DNA of 64,000 nucleotides from Anaerolineae bacterium (GTDB lineage: Bacteria > Chloroflexota > Anaerolineae > Anaerolineales > Villigracilaceae): contig QEXW01000045.1 of NCBI GenBank assembly GCA_003130845.1, positions 1 through 64,000 of the forward strand. Reading direction: 5' to 3'. This document shows positions 1-6,935 of this stretch, in pieces (the first letter of the stretch is position 1; each line of letters starts with the position of its first letter). Made by a program: the position numbers and the translations under genes. The notes under the pieces were generated by a model. The model saw only the letters and a program-made list of their open reading frames with translations, had not been told where the DNA came from and searched no databases.

Positions 1-136
1 GGTTTTGCGGTTTTGCGGTTTTGCGGTTTTCCGGTTTGTCGGTTGTCCAGTTTTTCGGTTGTGCGGTTGTTCGGTTTTCCGGTTGTTCGGTTTTCCGGTT
101 TTGCGGTTTTCTGGTTTTCCGGTTGTTCGATCGTTC
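1..136 (+). repeat. Tandem octamer array, GGTTNTNC units
   Basis: Seventeen consecutive 8-bp units of the form GGTTNTNC, in perfect register from base 1 (for example GGTTTTGC, GGTTGTTC, GGTTTTCC), decaying at the last unit. The array enters from the left edge, so its true length is unknown. It lies 3' of the S23-type gene on the minus strand and faces an inverted array of the same octamer 12 bases further on, so a transcript across both could fold into a long hairpin. Confidence 0.9.
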
Positions 137-148
137 CGTCAGATAGAC

Positions 149-208
149 AACTGAATAACTAACTAACTGGCCAACCGGATAACTGGTCAACTGGATAACT
201 GGATAACC
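149..208 (-). repeat. Inverted octamer array, AACYGGNN units
   Basis: Seven and a half 8-bp units (AACTGAAT, AACTAACT, AACTGGCC, AACCGGAT, AACTGGTC, AACTGGAT twice, AACC). This is the reverse complement of the array at 1-136. It ends 13 bases before the stop codon of the S23-type gene, so together the two arrays may act as its 3' hairpin. Confidence 0.85.
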
Positions 209-221
209 AAATCAGCGGAGA

Positions 222-638
222 CTAATGTTCAATATGGTACTCCACCTGTCCATCACTCACGCGGCGCGCATACGAATGAGCCTGGAGATAGGCAATGAAA
301 GAGACAATTTTTCGCAACGTTTTGTATGCAATATCAAAAGCGGTTTGAAATTCTTCCTTCGAGATGTAGTTTTGGTCGAGGGCAACATACAATTGACTGC
401 GAACTTCTGCCACCGAGGCTTTGGCAATGCCGAGATAACGGATGAACTGCGCCTGGGTCTGGCTTTCAAACCCCTCGGCAATGTTGCTCATGACTGAAAC
501 CGACGCACGGCAAATCTGGTCTTTCAAACCGAAATCACGCGAAAACGGTTCACGACGGGAAAACGCATACACCAAGTTGGTCAGTTCTCTCACCAATTGC
601 CAGGATTCAATCTCTTCAAAGCGGGAGATGGTAGGCAT
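222..638 (-). CDS. Four-helix-bundle protein, S23 / 23S rRNA intervening-sequence family
   Basis: The 138-aa protein matches the small four-helix-bundle family first found in 23S rRNA intervening sequences and related to the Avd accessory proteins of diversity-generating retroelements. Visible hallmarks are the N-terminal ESWQLVRELTNLVY helix, the FGLKDQICRASVSVMSNIAEG motif split over helices 1-2, and the helix with QFIRYLGIAKASVAEVRSQL. The start was set at the ATG at 638 because AAAGGA lies 7 bases upstream; a longer frame to 662 has no such site. There is no rRNA or reverse transcriptase nearby. The gene sits between inverted octamer arrays at the 3' end of an exporter operon, as if inserted there. 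Molecular function is unknown; members are thought to bind nucleic acid or form pentamers. Confidence 0.85.
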   Translation of the reverse strand: MPTISRFEEIESWQLVRELTNLVYAFSRREPFSRDFGLKDQICRASVSVMSNIAEGFESQTQAQFIRYLGIAKASVAEVRSQLYVALDQNYISKEEFQTAFDIAYKTLRKIVSFIAYLQAHSYARRVSDGQVEYHIEH

Positions 639-660
639 GATTCGTTCCTTTCTTCTGAAC

Positions 661-716
661 AACCGGACAACTGAACAACCGGATAACCGGATAACCGACC
701 CACCGGCTAACTACTC
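661..716 (-). repeat. Octamer array upstream of the S23-type gene
   Basis: Seven 8-bp units in register (AACCGGAC, AACTGAAC, AACCGGAT twice, AACCGACC, CACCGGCT, AACTACTC), the same family as the arrays at 1-136 and 149-208. The last unit overlaps the stop codon of the HlyD-like gene. The S23-type gene is thus bracketed on both sides. Confidence 0.85.
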
Positions 717-2051
717 AAACACTACATCCGCCGGCATCCCAGGCTTCAACTTGCCAGCCGGGTCATCGAGGCGCAATTTGATGGCGAAGACGGTGGTCTT
801 ACGGCCTTCGACGGTCTGGACATTGCGCGGGGTGAATTCGGCGCGGTCGGAGATGTGAACGACGGTGGCTTGGAAGGTTTCGCCGGGGAAGGAGTCAACG
901 GTGACGCTGACGGTTTGGCCGAGGGTCACTTCGCCATAGCGGTCTTCGGGGATGTAAACGGTCAGGGTCAAGTCCGATAGGTTGGCGAGGGTGAGCGCCA
1001 CCGTGCCGGGGCTGACGACTTCGCCGGGCTGAACGTTGCGGGTCAGGATGACGCCATCGGCGGGGGCGGTGATGGTCAGTTTGGCAATTTGGGTCTCTAG
1101 CACTTTCAGGTTGGCTTCGGCTTGTTGGACAGCCGCTTTGGCTTGGGCCAGGGCGGCTTCAGCCTGTTCGACGGCACGTTGCGCGGCCAGCACTTTGGGC
1201 GCGTTCAGACCGGTTTGCAGGGCGCGCAGACGGTCGGCGGCGCGGTCGGCACGTTCTTGGGCCAGGCGCAGGTCGGCGCGGGCTTCGAGGATGTCTTGGG
1301 CGGCTTCGGTGGTCAGGGCGTCATCGTAGGCTTTTTGGGCGTCTTTTAAGGCCGATTGGGCGTCATCGAAGCGGGTTTGGGCGGAATCGCGCAGGGTTTG
1401 GTCGGCGCCGGTGGTGGAATCGAGCAGGGATTTGGCCAGGTCGTAGGCGGCGCGGGCGGCGGCCAGGTCTCGTTCGGTTTGGAGAAAATCCTGCCCGGCG
1501 GCTTGTTTTTGGTAATCTGCCAGGCGGTTTTCGGCTTTTGCCAGGGCTTGGCGCGCAGCGGCGAGTTCGGTTTCGGCAGCGGTCAATTGCTCGGCGCGGG
1601 TAAAGTACCAGGAGGGTTGGTCGAAATCGGTCGGTTTGCTCAACTTCCAATCGGCGGCGCGCAAGGCGGCTTCTTCGGTCAGGGCGGCCTGCACCACCAG
1701 GTCGTATTGGGCGCGGGCAGAGGCAACGGCGGCCTCGGCGGTGGTAACTGCCGCTTTAACGGCGGCCAAGTTGGCGGTGGCGAGAGTCCGCTGCGCTTCG
1801 AGCAGGGAGGCGTCTAGGCGCAGGAGCACATCCCCGGCGGAGACGGAATCCCCTTCTTCTACCAACACTTCCAGCACTTTTCCGGCCACTTCGGGCGCGA
1901 TGGAGGTTTGCACGGTTTCGACCGTGCCGGAGGCGGTCAGGCCGGTTTCGGCAGCGGGCTGGAATTGCGGCCACAGGAAGTAGGCGGCTGCCCCAAGGAT
2001 GGCAAGCAGGACGATGATGATGACGGGAACAGGCGGGCGGTTGTGGTTCAT
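711..2051 (-). CDS. HlyD-family periplasmic adaptor (membrane fusion protein)
   Basis: A 446-aa adaptor that should link an inner-membrane exporter to the cell exterior. Residues 8-27 form an uncleaved membrane anchor (VIIIVLLAILGAAAYFLW). Residues about 40-80 are the first half of a lipoyl/barrel-sandwich domain (SIAPEVAGKVLEVLVEEGD). A long alanine-rich coiled coil follows to about 325, with the second lipoyl half (PADGVILTRNVQPGEVV) and a beta-barrel (VDSFPGETFQATVVHISDRAEF) after it. GGAG lies 7 bases before the ATG. It follows the ABC-2 permease gene with a 51-base gap containing one octamer patch, consistent with a YbhFGSR/DevBCA-like exporter. No ATPase gene is visible; it may lie left of the window. 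Confidence 0.9.
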   Translation of the reverse strand: MNHNRPPVPVIIIVLLAILGAAAYFLWPQFQPAAETGLTASGTVETVQTSIAPEVAGKVLEVLVEEGDSVSAGDVLLRLDASLLEAQRTLATANLAAVKAAVTTAEAAVASARAQYDLVVQAALTEEAALRAADWKLSKPTDFDQPSWYFTRAEQLTAAETELAAARQALAKAENRLADYQKQAAGQDFLQTERDLAAARAAYDLAKSLLDSTTGADQTLRDSAQTRFDDAQSALKDAQKAYDDALTTEAAQDILEARADLRLAQERADRAADRLRALQTGLNAPKVLAAQRAVEQAEAALAQAKAAVQQAEANLKVLETQIAKLTITAPADGVILTRNVQPGEVVSPGTVALTLANLSDLTLTVYIPEDRYGEVTLGQTVSVTVDSFPGETFQATVVHISDRAEFTPRNVQTVEGRKTTVFAIKLRLDDPAGKLKPGMPADVVFE

Positions 2052-2058
2052 AGAAACT

Positions 2059-2087
2059 CCAGTTTTCGGTTTTTCGGTTCTCCAGTT
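2059..2087 (+). repeat. Short octamer patch between hlyD-like and permease genes
   Basis: About three and a half units of the GGTTNTCN octamer (CAGTTTTC, GGTTTTTC, GGTTCTCC, AGTT), the same 8-bp period as the arrays around the S23-type gene 1.4 kb away. It shows the repeat family is not restricted to the S23 flanks. Confidence 0.6.
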
Positions 2088-2102
2088 AAAGCCAGGAAAC
2101 CA

Positions 2103-3230
2103 TCAATCAAGACGTTTGCGGAAGCGAAGCGCGGCGGCGGTCATGATGACCAGGCCGAAGAGGGTGAGCGCCACGAAATCGGACAGGATGCTTTCCAGGC
2201 CGACGCCCTTGAGCAAGAGGACGCGGATGATGCTCAGGTAGTAGCGCAGGGGCATGGCGTAGGAAATCCATTGCAACACCTGGGGCATGGCCTCCAGCGG
2301 GAAGAAGAAGCCGGAGAGGAAGATGCTCGGCAAAAGGGTCATCCAGACGGTGAGCATGGCTTCTTGCTGGGTGTTGGCGATGGTGGAGGCAAACAAGCCA
2401 ACGCCTAGGCCGGAGAGCAGGAAAATGGCCGAGACGCCGATGATGAGGGCGAGCGAGCCGCGAATGGGGACGCCAAACCACCAGTGTCCAACGAACAGGA
2501 CGGTGAGCGTGTCGAACAGGGCCAGGATGGTGTAGGGCATGATTTTGCCGACGACCAGTTCCCACGGGCGGATGGGGGTGACGATGAGCTGCTCAATGGT
2601 GCCGCGCTCACGTTCGCGGACGACGGCCGAGGCGGTGAGGATGGCGGTGATGGCGTACAGAATCATGCCGATGACGCCGGGAATCATGAAGTGGGCGCTA
2701 ATCAGGTCGGGGTTGTACCAGACGGTGGTGCGGACTTCGACCGGCGGCTGGAGTTTGAGCGCCAGGCCAGCGCGGGCGACTTTTTGGGACAGGATGGTGG
2801 TGGCGTGGCTCTGCCCGATGAGTTGCGCCGCCGAAAGCGCGGTGGAGGCAACCGTTGGGTCGGAGCCATCGAGGATGAACATGACCTGGGCGTCGCCTGC
2901 TTTCAGGCGGTTGGCGTAATCGGGCGGGATGATGAGCGCGGCTTTGGCCTGCCCGGTTTCAATCAGCCGTTGCAGTTCGGCTTCCGACCCGGCGTCGTGG
3001 GCCAGGGCAAAGTAATCGGCAGCGCGGTATGAGTCGAGCAGGGCGCGCGATTCGGCGCTCTTGCTCTGGTCAAAGACCGCCAACGGCACGTTGCGCACGT
3101 CGTTGGTGGCGGCATAGCCGAGCAGGAACAACTGCATGATGGGAATGACCAGTATCAGCGCCAGCGTGCGCCGGTCACGGAATATCTGGATGAATTCTTT
3201 GCGGATGATGGAGGCGAGGCGTGAGTTCAT
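2103..3230 (-). CDS. ABC-2 type transporter permease
   Basis: A 375-aa inner-membrane permease of the ABC-2 family (YhhJ/YbhS-like). The N-terminal motif RKEFIQIFRDRRTLALILVIPIMQ precedes the first membrane helix (about 20-41). A large extracytoplasmic domain spans about 45-170, and five more helices follow (about 175-370). The cytoplasmic motif RERERGTIEQLIVTPIRPWELVVGK is typical of drug and sodium efflux permeases. It lies between the TetR regulator and the HlyD adaptor, all on the minus strand, so an efflux operon under TetR control is inferred. The partner ATPase is not in the window. GC content looks higher here than in the genes to the right. Confidence 0.9.
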   Translation of the reverse strand: MNSRLASIIRKEFIQIFRDRRTLALILVIPIMQLFLLGYAATNDVRNVPLAVFDQSKSAESRALLDSYRAADYFALAHDAGSEAELQRLIETGQAKAALIIPPDYANRLKAGDAQVMFILDGSDPTVASTALSAAQLIGQSHATTILSQKVARAGLALKLQPPVEVRTTVWYNPDLISAHFMIPGVIGMILYAITAILTASAVVRERERGTIEQLIVTPIRPWELVVGKIMPYTILALFDTLTVLFVGHWWFGVPIRGSLALIIGVSAIFLLSGLGVGLFASTIANTQQEAMLTVWMTLLPSIFLSGFFFPLEAMPQVLQWISYAMPLRYYLSIIRVLLLKGVGLESILSDFVALTLFGLVIMTAAALRFRKRLD

Positions 3231-3264
3231 GTTGGTTGCTCGTTATTCGATATTTGGTAGTCGT

Positions 3265-3299
3265 AATTCATCATTCTGCATTCTGACTTCTGAATTCCA
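3265..3299 (+). repeat. Heptamer word repeat at the 3' end of the TetR gene
   Basis: Five 7-bp words in register (AATTCAT, CATTCTG, CATTCTG, ACTTCTG, AATTCCA). The repeat continues into the last codons of the TetR gene, so the C-terminal residues FRSQNAE of that protein are encoded by repeat sequence. Confidence 0.5.
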
Positions 3300-3897
3300 G
3301 AATGCCGTGCATGAAAATTTCCATGAAGTCTTCCAGGCGCATGTCGCGGATGCCAGGCGGCACGGAGGCCTGGCGGGTGAGGAAGTCGGTCAGGTAAAAG
3401 GCCAGGATGTTGCCAATGAAGGCGCGAATCAGGTGCGCGGTCGGTATATCTTGCCGCACGCCGCTGCCGGGGGCAATAAAACGTTGGATGAGGGGGAATG
3501 CCATCGGGAAAATGGTCTCTAAGACCTTGGGGAAGTGCCGCCCTTCAAACTCCACGATTTCGATAAACATGAGTTTGATGAAATCAGGCCGCTGCCCCAT
3601 TTCCTGTTGCACCAGGCGCGAGGCATTGCGGATGAATTCTTCGGTGGTTTCGCCGGGCGCGGCCTGTAGCACCGGCAGAATTTGCAGGTAAGGATGTTTG
3701 TTGATAATCAGCGCCTGGAAAATTTCATCCTTACTGCCGAAATGGTTGTAGATTCCGCCCAGGGCAATGCCCACTTTTTGGGCAATTTGGCGCATGGAGG
3801 TGGCCGAGTAGCCCTGGCTCAGGAACAGGTCGTAGGCCGCATCGAGAATGGCAGCGCGGGTGCGTTCGCCTTTGCTGGCAAGTTCTTCAGGGGTCAT
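3271..3897 (-). CDS. TetR/AcrR-family transcriptional regulator
   Basis: A 208-aa repressor. The N-terminal TetR domain is clear: ERTRAAILDAAYDLFLSQGY followed by the helix-turn-helix at about 32-51 (SATSMRQIAQKVGIALGGIY) and NHFGSKDEIF. The remainder is the all-helical ligand-binding and dimerisation region. The start at 3897 follows GGAG; the open frame continues upstream to 4065, but that stretch includes the operator and reads as non-protein. It heads the exporter operon (permease, HlyD) and is divergent from the MFS gene. A perfect palindrome 18 bases upstream is probably its own operator. The inducer is unknown. The last few residues come from a heptamer repeat. Confidence 0.92.
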   Translation of the reverse strand: MTPEELASKGERTRAAILDAAYDLFLSQGYSATSMRQIAQKVGIALGGIYNHFGSKDEIFQALIINKHPYLQILPVLQAAPGETTEEFIRNASRLVQQEMGQRPDFIKLMFIEIVEFEGRHFPKVLETIFPMAFPLIQRFIAPGSGVRQDIPTAHLIRAFIGNILAFYLTDFLTRQASVPPGIRDMRLEDFMEIFMHGILEFRSQNAE

Positions 3898-3914
3898 CGC
3901 GGCTCCAAAAAATG

Positions 3915-3928
3915 AACGAACGTTCGTT
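3915..3928. promoter_or_regulatory. TetR-type operator palindrome
   Basis: A perfect 14-bp palindrome, AACGAACGTTCGTT, lies 17 bases upstream of the TetR start codon, between it and the divergent MFS gene. GAACG/CGTTC half-sites are common for TetR-family repressors, so autorepression is likely. Effects on the MFS gene are possible but it lies about 40 bp upstream of that promoter. Confidence 0.75.
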
Positions 3929-3966
3929 TTTATTTTAGTTATCTTAAGGGGATTTGTCAAGAGCCG

Positions 3967-3995
3967 GTTACAAAATGCAGGTTGTTTGCTATACT
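3967..3995 (+). promoter_or_regulatory. Predicted sigma-70-type promoter of the MFS gene
   Basis: GTTACA (3967-3972) and TATACT (3990-3995) are separated by 17 bases, giving a start site near 4002 and a leader of about 30 bases before the MFS ATG at 4033. The call rests on consensus match only. Confidence 0.45.
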
Positions 3996-4032
3996 CGGCA
4001 GGGTTTTTGGCAAACGAGAAAGTAGAGTCTGT

Positions 4033-5286
4033 ATGAACACTGTTTCCGCCTATATTCACAAGCACCTGCGCTTCAACGTGTTTGTTGGCCTGGTAGATGC
4101 CGCACTGTTTGGGGTTGGCTGGGGCTTCAGTTCGTTTGGAACGATTATCCCACTGTTCGTTAGTCAGATGACCGATTCTGCGATTCTGATTGGTTTAATC
4201 CCTGCCATTCATGCCGTTGGTTGGCAATTGCCACAACTGTTTACCGCCAACCAGGTGGCGCGCCTGCGCAGGTATAAACCGATGGTGCTGCTGATGACTA
4301 TCCATGAGCGTTTGCCGTTTATGGGGCTGGCCCTGGCAGCCTGGCTGTTGCCGGTTTGGGGGGCAAAAGTTGTTTTGCCTTTCACGTTTTTGATGCTAAT
4401 CTGGCAAGGGTTAGGGTCTGGGTTTACGGCGAATCCCTGGCAAAGCATGATTGCGAAAATTATCCCCGCTGAGGCGCGCGGGTCTTTTTTTGGCGTTCAG
4501 GCTGCAGTTGCGAATATCACTATCAGCGGTACAGCTGTGATTGCAGGCTATTTGCTGGACTTATTCGATAGTCCTTTAGACTACGTTTTATGTTTTGGCA
4601 TTGCATCCATCGGATATTGGCTTTCCATGGCTGTCCTGTCTCTAACACGTGAACCGGAAGACAATGAAAAGATTATTCCTGAGCATACAAGCCCAGTGTG
4701 GCAAGGCCTAGTGGAGATTTTGCGCCGCGATCGAAATTTTGCTGCGTTTATGCTGGTTCGCATTCTGTACCAGTTTGCAACGATGGGCTTTGCTTTTTAT
4801 ATCGTCTATGGCTTGCGCCGCTTCGATATGGGACCGGTGATTGCGGGGTACTTAACGGCAGCGTTAACCATCAGCCAAACGATTGCCAACGCCGGTATGG
4901 GCTGGCTGGGTGACCGCGTGGGACACCGAGCGATGTTAATTGTTGGAATGCTGGCGGTGGTGGTCAGTTCGCTCGTGGCATGGGTTGCACCTTCAGTCAA
5001 TTGGCTTTATCTGGTGTTTATTGCTGCGGCGCTGGCGAACGTGGCCTACTGGACGATTGGCATGGCAATTACCGTTGAATTCGGTTCGGAGGCAGAGCGT
5101 CCCCTTTATATTGGGATGTCGAACACGTTCGTTGCGCCGTTTACTATCGCAGCGCCTATTGTGGGCGGCTGGATTGCCGATTCTTTCGGGTATCAAAGCA
5201 CGTTTTTGGTCTCGGCCTTGGGAGGGATGGTTGTAACGTTGTTGATGATTTTCTTGGTAAAAGACCCGCGCAAAGCGGCAAGATAA
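4033..5286 (+). CDS. Major facilitator superfamily permease
   Basis: A 417-aa integral membrane protein with about 12 hydrophobic helices in two six-helix halves. The MFS loop 2-3 signature is degenerate, but the loop 8-9 equivalent (MGWLGDRVGHRAMLIVG) is recognisable. The ATG at 4033 is preferred over an upstream in-frame ATG at 3982, which lies before the predicted transcription start. It is divergent from the TetR gene and separated by 346 bp from the next operon, so it is probably monocistronic. The substrate cannot be inferred from sequence; drug, sugar or metabolite transport are all possible. Confidence 0.85.
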   Translation: MNTVSAYIHKHLRFNVFVGLVDAALFGVGWGFSSFGTIIPLFVSQMTDSAILIGLIPAIHAVGWQLPQLFTANQVARLRRYKPMVLLMTIHERLPFMGLALAAWLLPVWGAKVVLPFTFLMLIWQGLGSGFTANPWQSMIAKIIPAEARGSFFGVQAAVANITISGTAVIAGYLLDLFDSPLDYVLCFGIASIGYWLSMAVLSLTREPEDNEKIIPEHTSPVWQGLVEILRRDRNFAAFMLVRILYQFATMGFAFYIVYGLRRFDMGPVIAGYLTAALTISQTIANAGMGWLGDRVGHRAMLIVGMLAVVVSSLVAWVAPSVNWLYLVFIAAALANVAYWTIGMAITVEFGSEAERPLYIGMSNTFVAPFTIAAPIVGGWIADSFGYQSTFLVSALGGMVVTLLMIFLVKDPRKAAR

Positions 5287-5632
5287 TTGGCGAACAGCAA
5301 GAAGAAAAATGCTCTATACGCCTTTTGGTTTTGTGCTAACATTAACAAACCATGATGTGGAAACAGGAATCGCCCAAATGGGTATTTCAACTCTATGAGC
5401 CGGGCCGTACAATACCGGACGGTGCGGAATATGCCATTTGACAGGCAAGTTGGCGAAAAAAGGCATTGATTCCGAGCTAAAAATTTTGTATGCTGAATAC
5501 GAGCCGAAATTTGTCAGACAACCTTGCGACGTGTGCAAGCGAGAAAGGAGGCCCACTGAAAACCTTTGTGATGAATTCCATGCGTCTGCACTGTTTGCCC
5601 TGAACGACAATAAATTCCGGAGGAGTATCACT
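5287..5632 (+). other. 346-bp leader region before the BMP operon
   Basis: No known riboswitch or terminator was recognised here. It holds a possible 29-codon ORF (5352-5441, starting MMWKQESPKWVF) whose TGA overlaps a TTG at 5438. That second frame stays open, without a stop, into the lipoprotein gene and contains a CDVC motif. Either this is a frameshift-damaged small gene or chance. The lipoprotein has its own strong GGAGGAG site and signal peptide, so the upstream frame is not part of it. Confidence 0.3.
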
Positions 5633-6859
5633 ATGCAAAAAAAATTATTTCGCCTTACCTTGCTGATGATGGTTTTCGCGCTTGTGCTGGCTGCTTGTGG
5701 TCAACAGCCTGCTGCGCAAACCGGTGGAAGCACTGCCCAAGCCGATAAAATCAAGGCTTGCTTTATCTACGTCGGCCCAATTGGCGATATTGGCTGGACC
5801 AATGCCCATGACGTAGGCCGCCGCTACGTGGACGAAAAGTATGAATGGCTCGAAACAGCGTATGCTGAATCGGTGCCTGAGTCAGATTCTGAACGCTTCA
5901 TTGACCGTTTTGTGGTTGAAGAGAAATGCAAAGTTGTCTTCACCACATCCTTTGGCTTCATGGATGCTACGCTCGCCGCTGCGCAGAAATACCCCGATAA
6001 CTTCTTCTTCCACGTTTCGGGCTATAAGCGCGCCCCCAACATGGGAACGCTGATGGCCGATTTCTATCAGTTGTACTACCTGAACGGGCTGATGGCGGGC
6101 GCGCTGACCAAATCCGGTAAAGTAGGTTACGTGGCCGCGCACCCCATCCCAGAACTGATTCGGCACATCAATGCTTTCACGCGCGGTGTGCGCGAAGTGA
6201 ACCCGAACGCAACGGTGGAAGTGAACTGGATTTTCGCCTGGTATGACCCGGCCAAAGCCCGCGAAGCCGCTGAAGCGCTGATTGCCAAAGGCGTGGACGT
6301 GCTGGCCTTCACCGAGGATACCGCGACCGTTGTGCAGGTGGCCGAAGAGTACACCGCCAAAGGCCAGCCAGTCTATTCGTTTGGCCACTATAGCCCCATG
6401 GCGCAGTTCGGCCCGAAATCGCTTGTCAGCGGTCAACTGGTGGATTGGGGCGTCCTGTACGAAGACATTCTGACCAAGATTCATCTGGGCATCTACACCA
6501 CCAAGAACCTGGAAAACGTGGACTACTGGGGTCTGTTGAGCGGCTACCCGAATCTGGGCGGGCGGGCTGCGGTGGAACTGGGCGGCAAATTCGGCGAACC
6601 CATCAATCCGGTGTTCGAGGCCGACCTGAAGGCCAAAAAGGTCAATGACCCCATTTTGGGTGAAATCAGTGTGTATGACCTGGTGTTTAAGCGCATTGAG
6701 CAGATGAAAGACCCGGCGGTTTTGTTCGACCCGTTCACTGGACCGATTAACGACCAAGACGGTGCTCTCAAAGTGAAAGCGGGGCAACGACTATCATATT
6801 TCGAAGTCACTACGATTGACTGGTTCGTTGAAGGCGTCGTTGGCAAGGCAAAACCGTAA
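5633..6859 (+). CDS. BMP-family ABC transporter substrate-binding lipoprotein
   Basis: A 408-aa extracytoplasmic binding protein of the Basic Membrane Protein/PnrA family, which bind purine nucleosides and related ligands. The N-terminus is a lipoprotein signal (MQKKLFRLTL, hydrophobic core, LAAC) with the lipidated Cys at 22. The mature start has the family motif ACFIYVGPIGDIGWTNAHD, and later VFTTSFGFMDATLAAAQKYP and KVGYVAAHPIPELIRHINAF. GGAGGAG lies 7 bases before the ATG; a longer in-frame extension to 5438 is rejected for that reason. It is first in an operon with a double ATPase and two permeases, the standard nucleoside importer set. A stem-loop follows, probably lowering downstream expression relative to the binding protein. 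Confidence 0.92.
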   Translation: MQKKLFRLTLLMMVFALVLAACGQQPAAQTGGSTAQADKIKACFIYVGPIGDIGWTNAHDVGRRYVDEKYEWLETAYAESVPESDSERFIDRFVVEEKCKVVFTTSFGFMDATLAAAQKYPDNFFFHVSGYKRAPNMGTLMADFYQLYYLNGLMAGALTKSGKVGYVAAHPIPELIRHINAFTRGVREVNPNATVEVNWIFAWYDPAKAREAAEALIAKGVDVLAFTEDTATVVQVAEEYTAKGQPVYSFGHYSPMAQFGPKSLVSGQLVDWGVLYEDILTKIHLGIYTTKNLENVDYWGLLSGYPNLGGRAAVELGGKFGEPINPVFEADLKAKKVNDPILGEISVYDLVFKRIEQMKDPAVLFDPFTGPINDQDGALKVKAGQRLSYFEVTTIDWFVEGVVGKAKP

Positions 6860-6877
6860 GAGCAGTTTGCGTTTGTG

Positions 6878-6908
6878 TTGGGTGGGAGGCAATTTTGCCC
6901 CCACCCAA
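6878..6908 (+). terminator. Intercistronic stem-loop after the BMP lipoprotein gene
   Basis: TTGGGTGGG (6878-6886) pairs with CCCACCCAA (6900-6908), and the interior GGC/GCC pairs extend the stem around AATTTT. No long T run follows. It is probably a processing or attenuating hairpin that keeps binding-protein mRNA more abundant than the membrane subunit mRNA. Confidence 0.7.
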
Positions 6909-6935
6909 ATTTATATCCCAGACCTGGAGGCAGGC

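Noticed and set aside
1-136. CRISPR array
   Set aside because: Units are contiguous 8-mers without spacers, and there are no cas genes.
711-1817. Several plus-strand ORFs opposite the HlyD-like gene (for example 1356-1817)
   Set aside because: They are antisense shadows of a GC-rich gene, with glycine/alanine-rich low-complexity translations and no start signals.
5438-5632. N-terminal extension of the BMP lipoprotein to a TTG at 5438
   Set aside because: A strong GGAGGAG site and a canonical lipoprotein signal peptide start at 5633; an extension would bury the signal.
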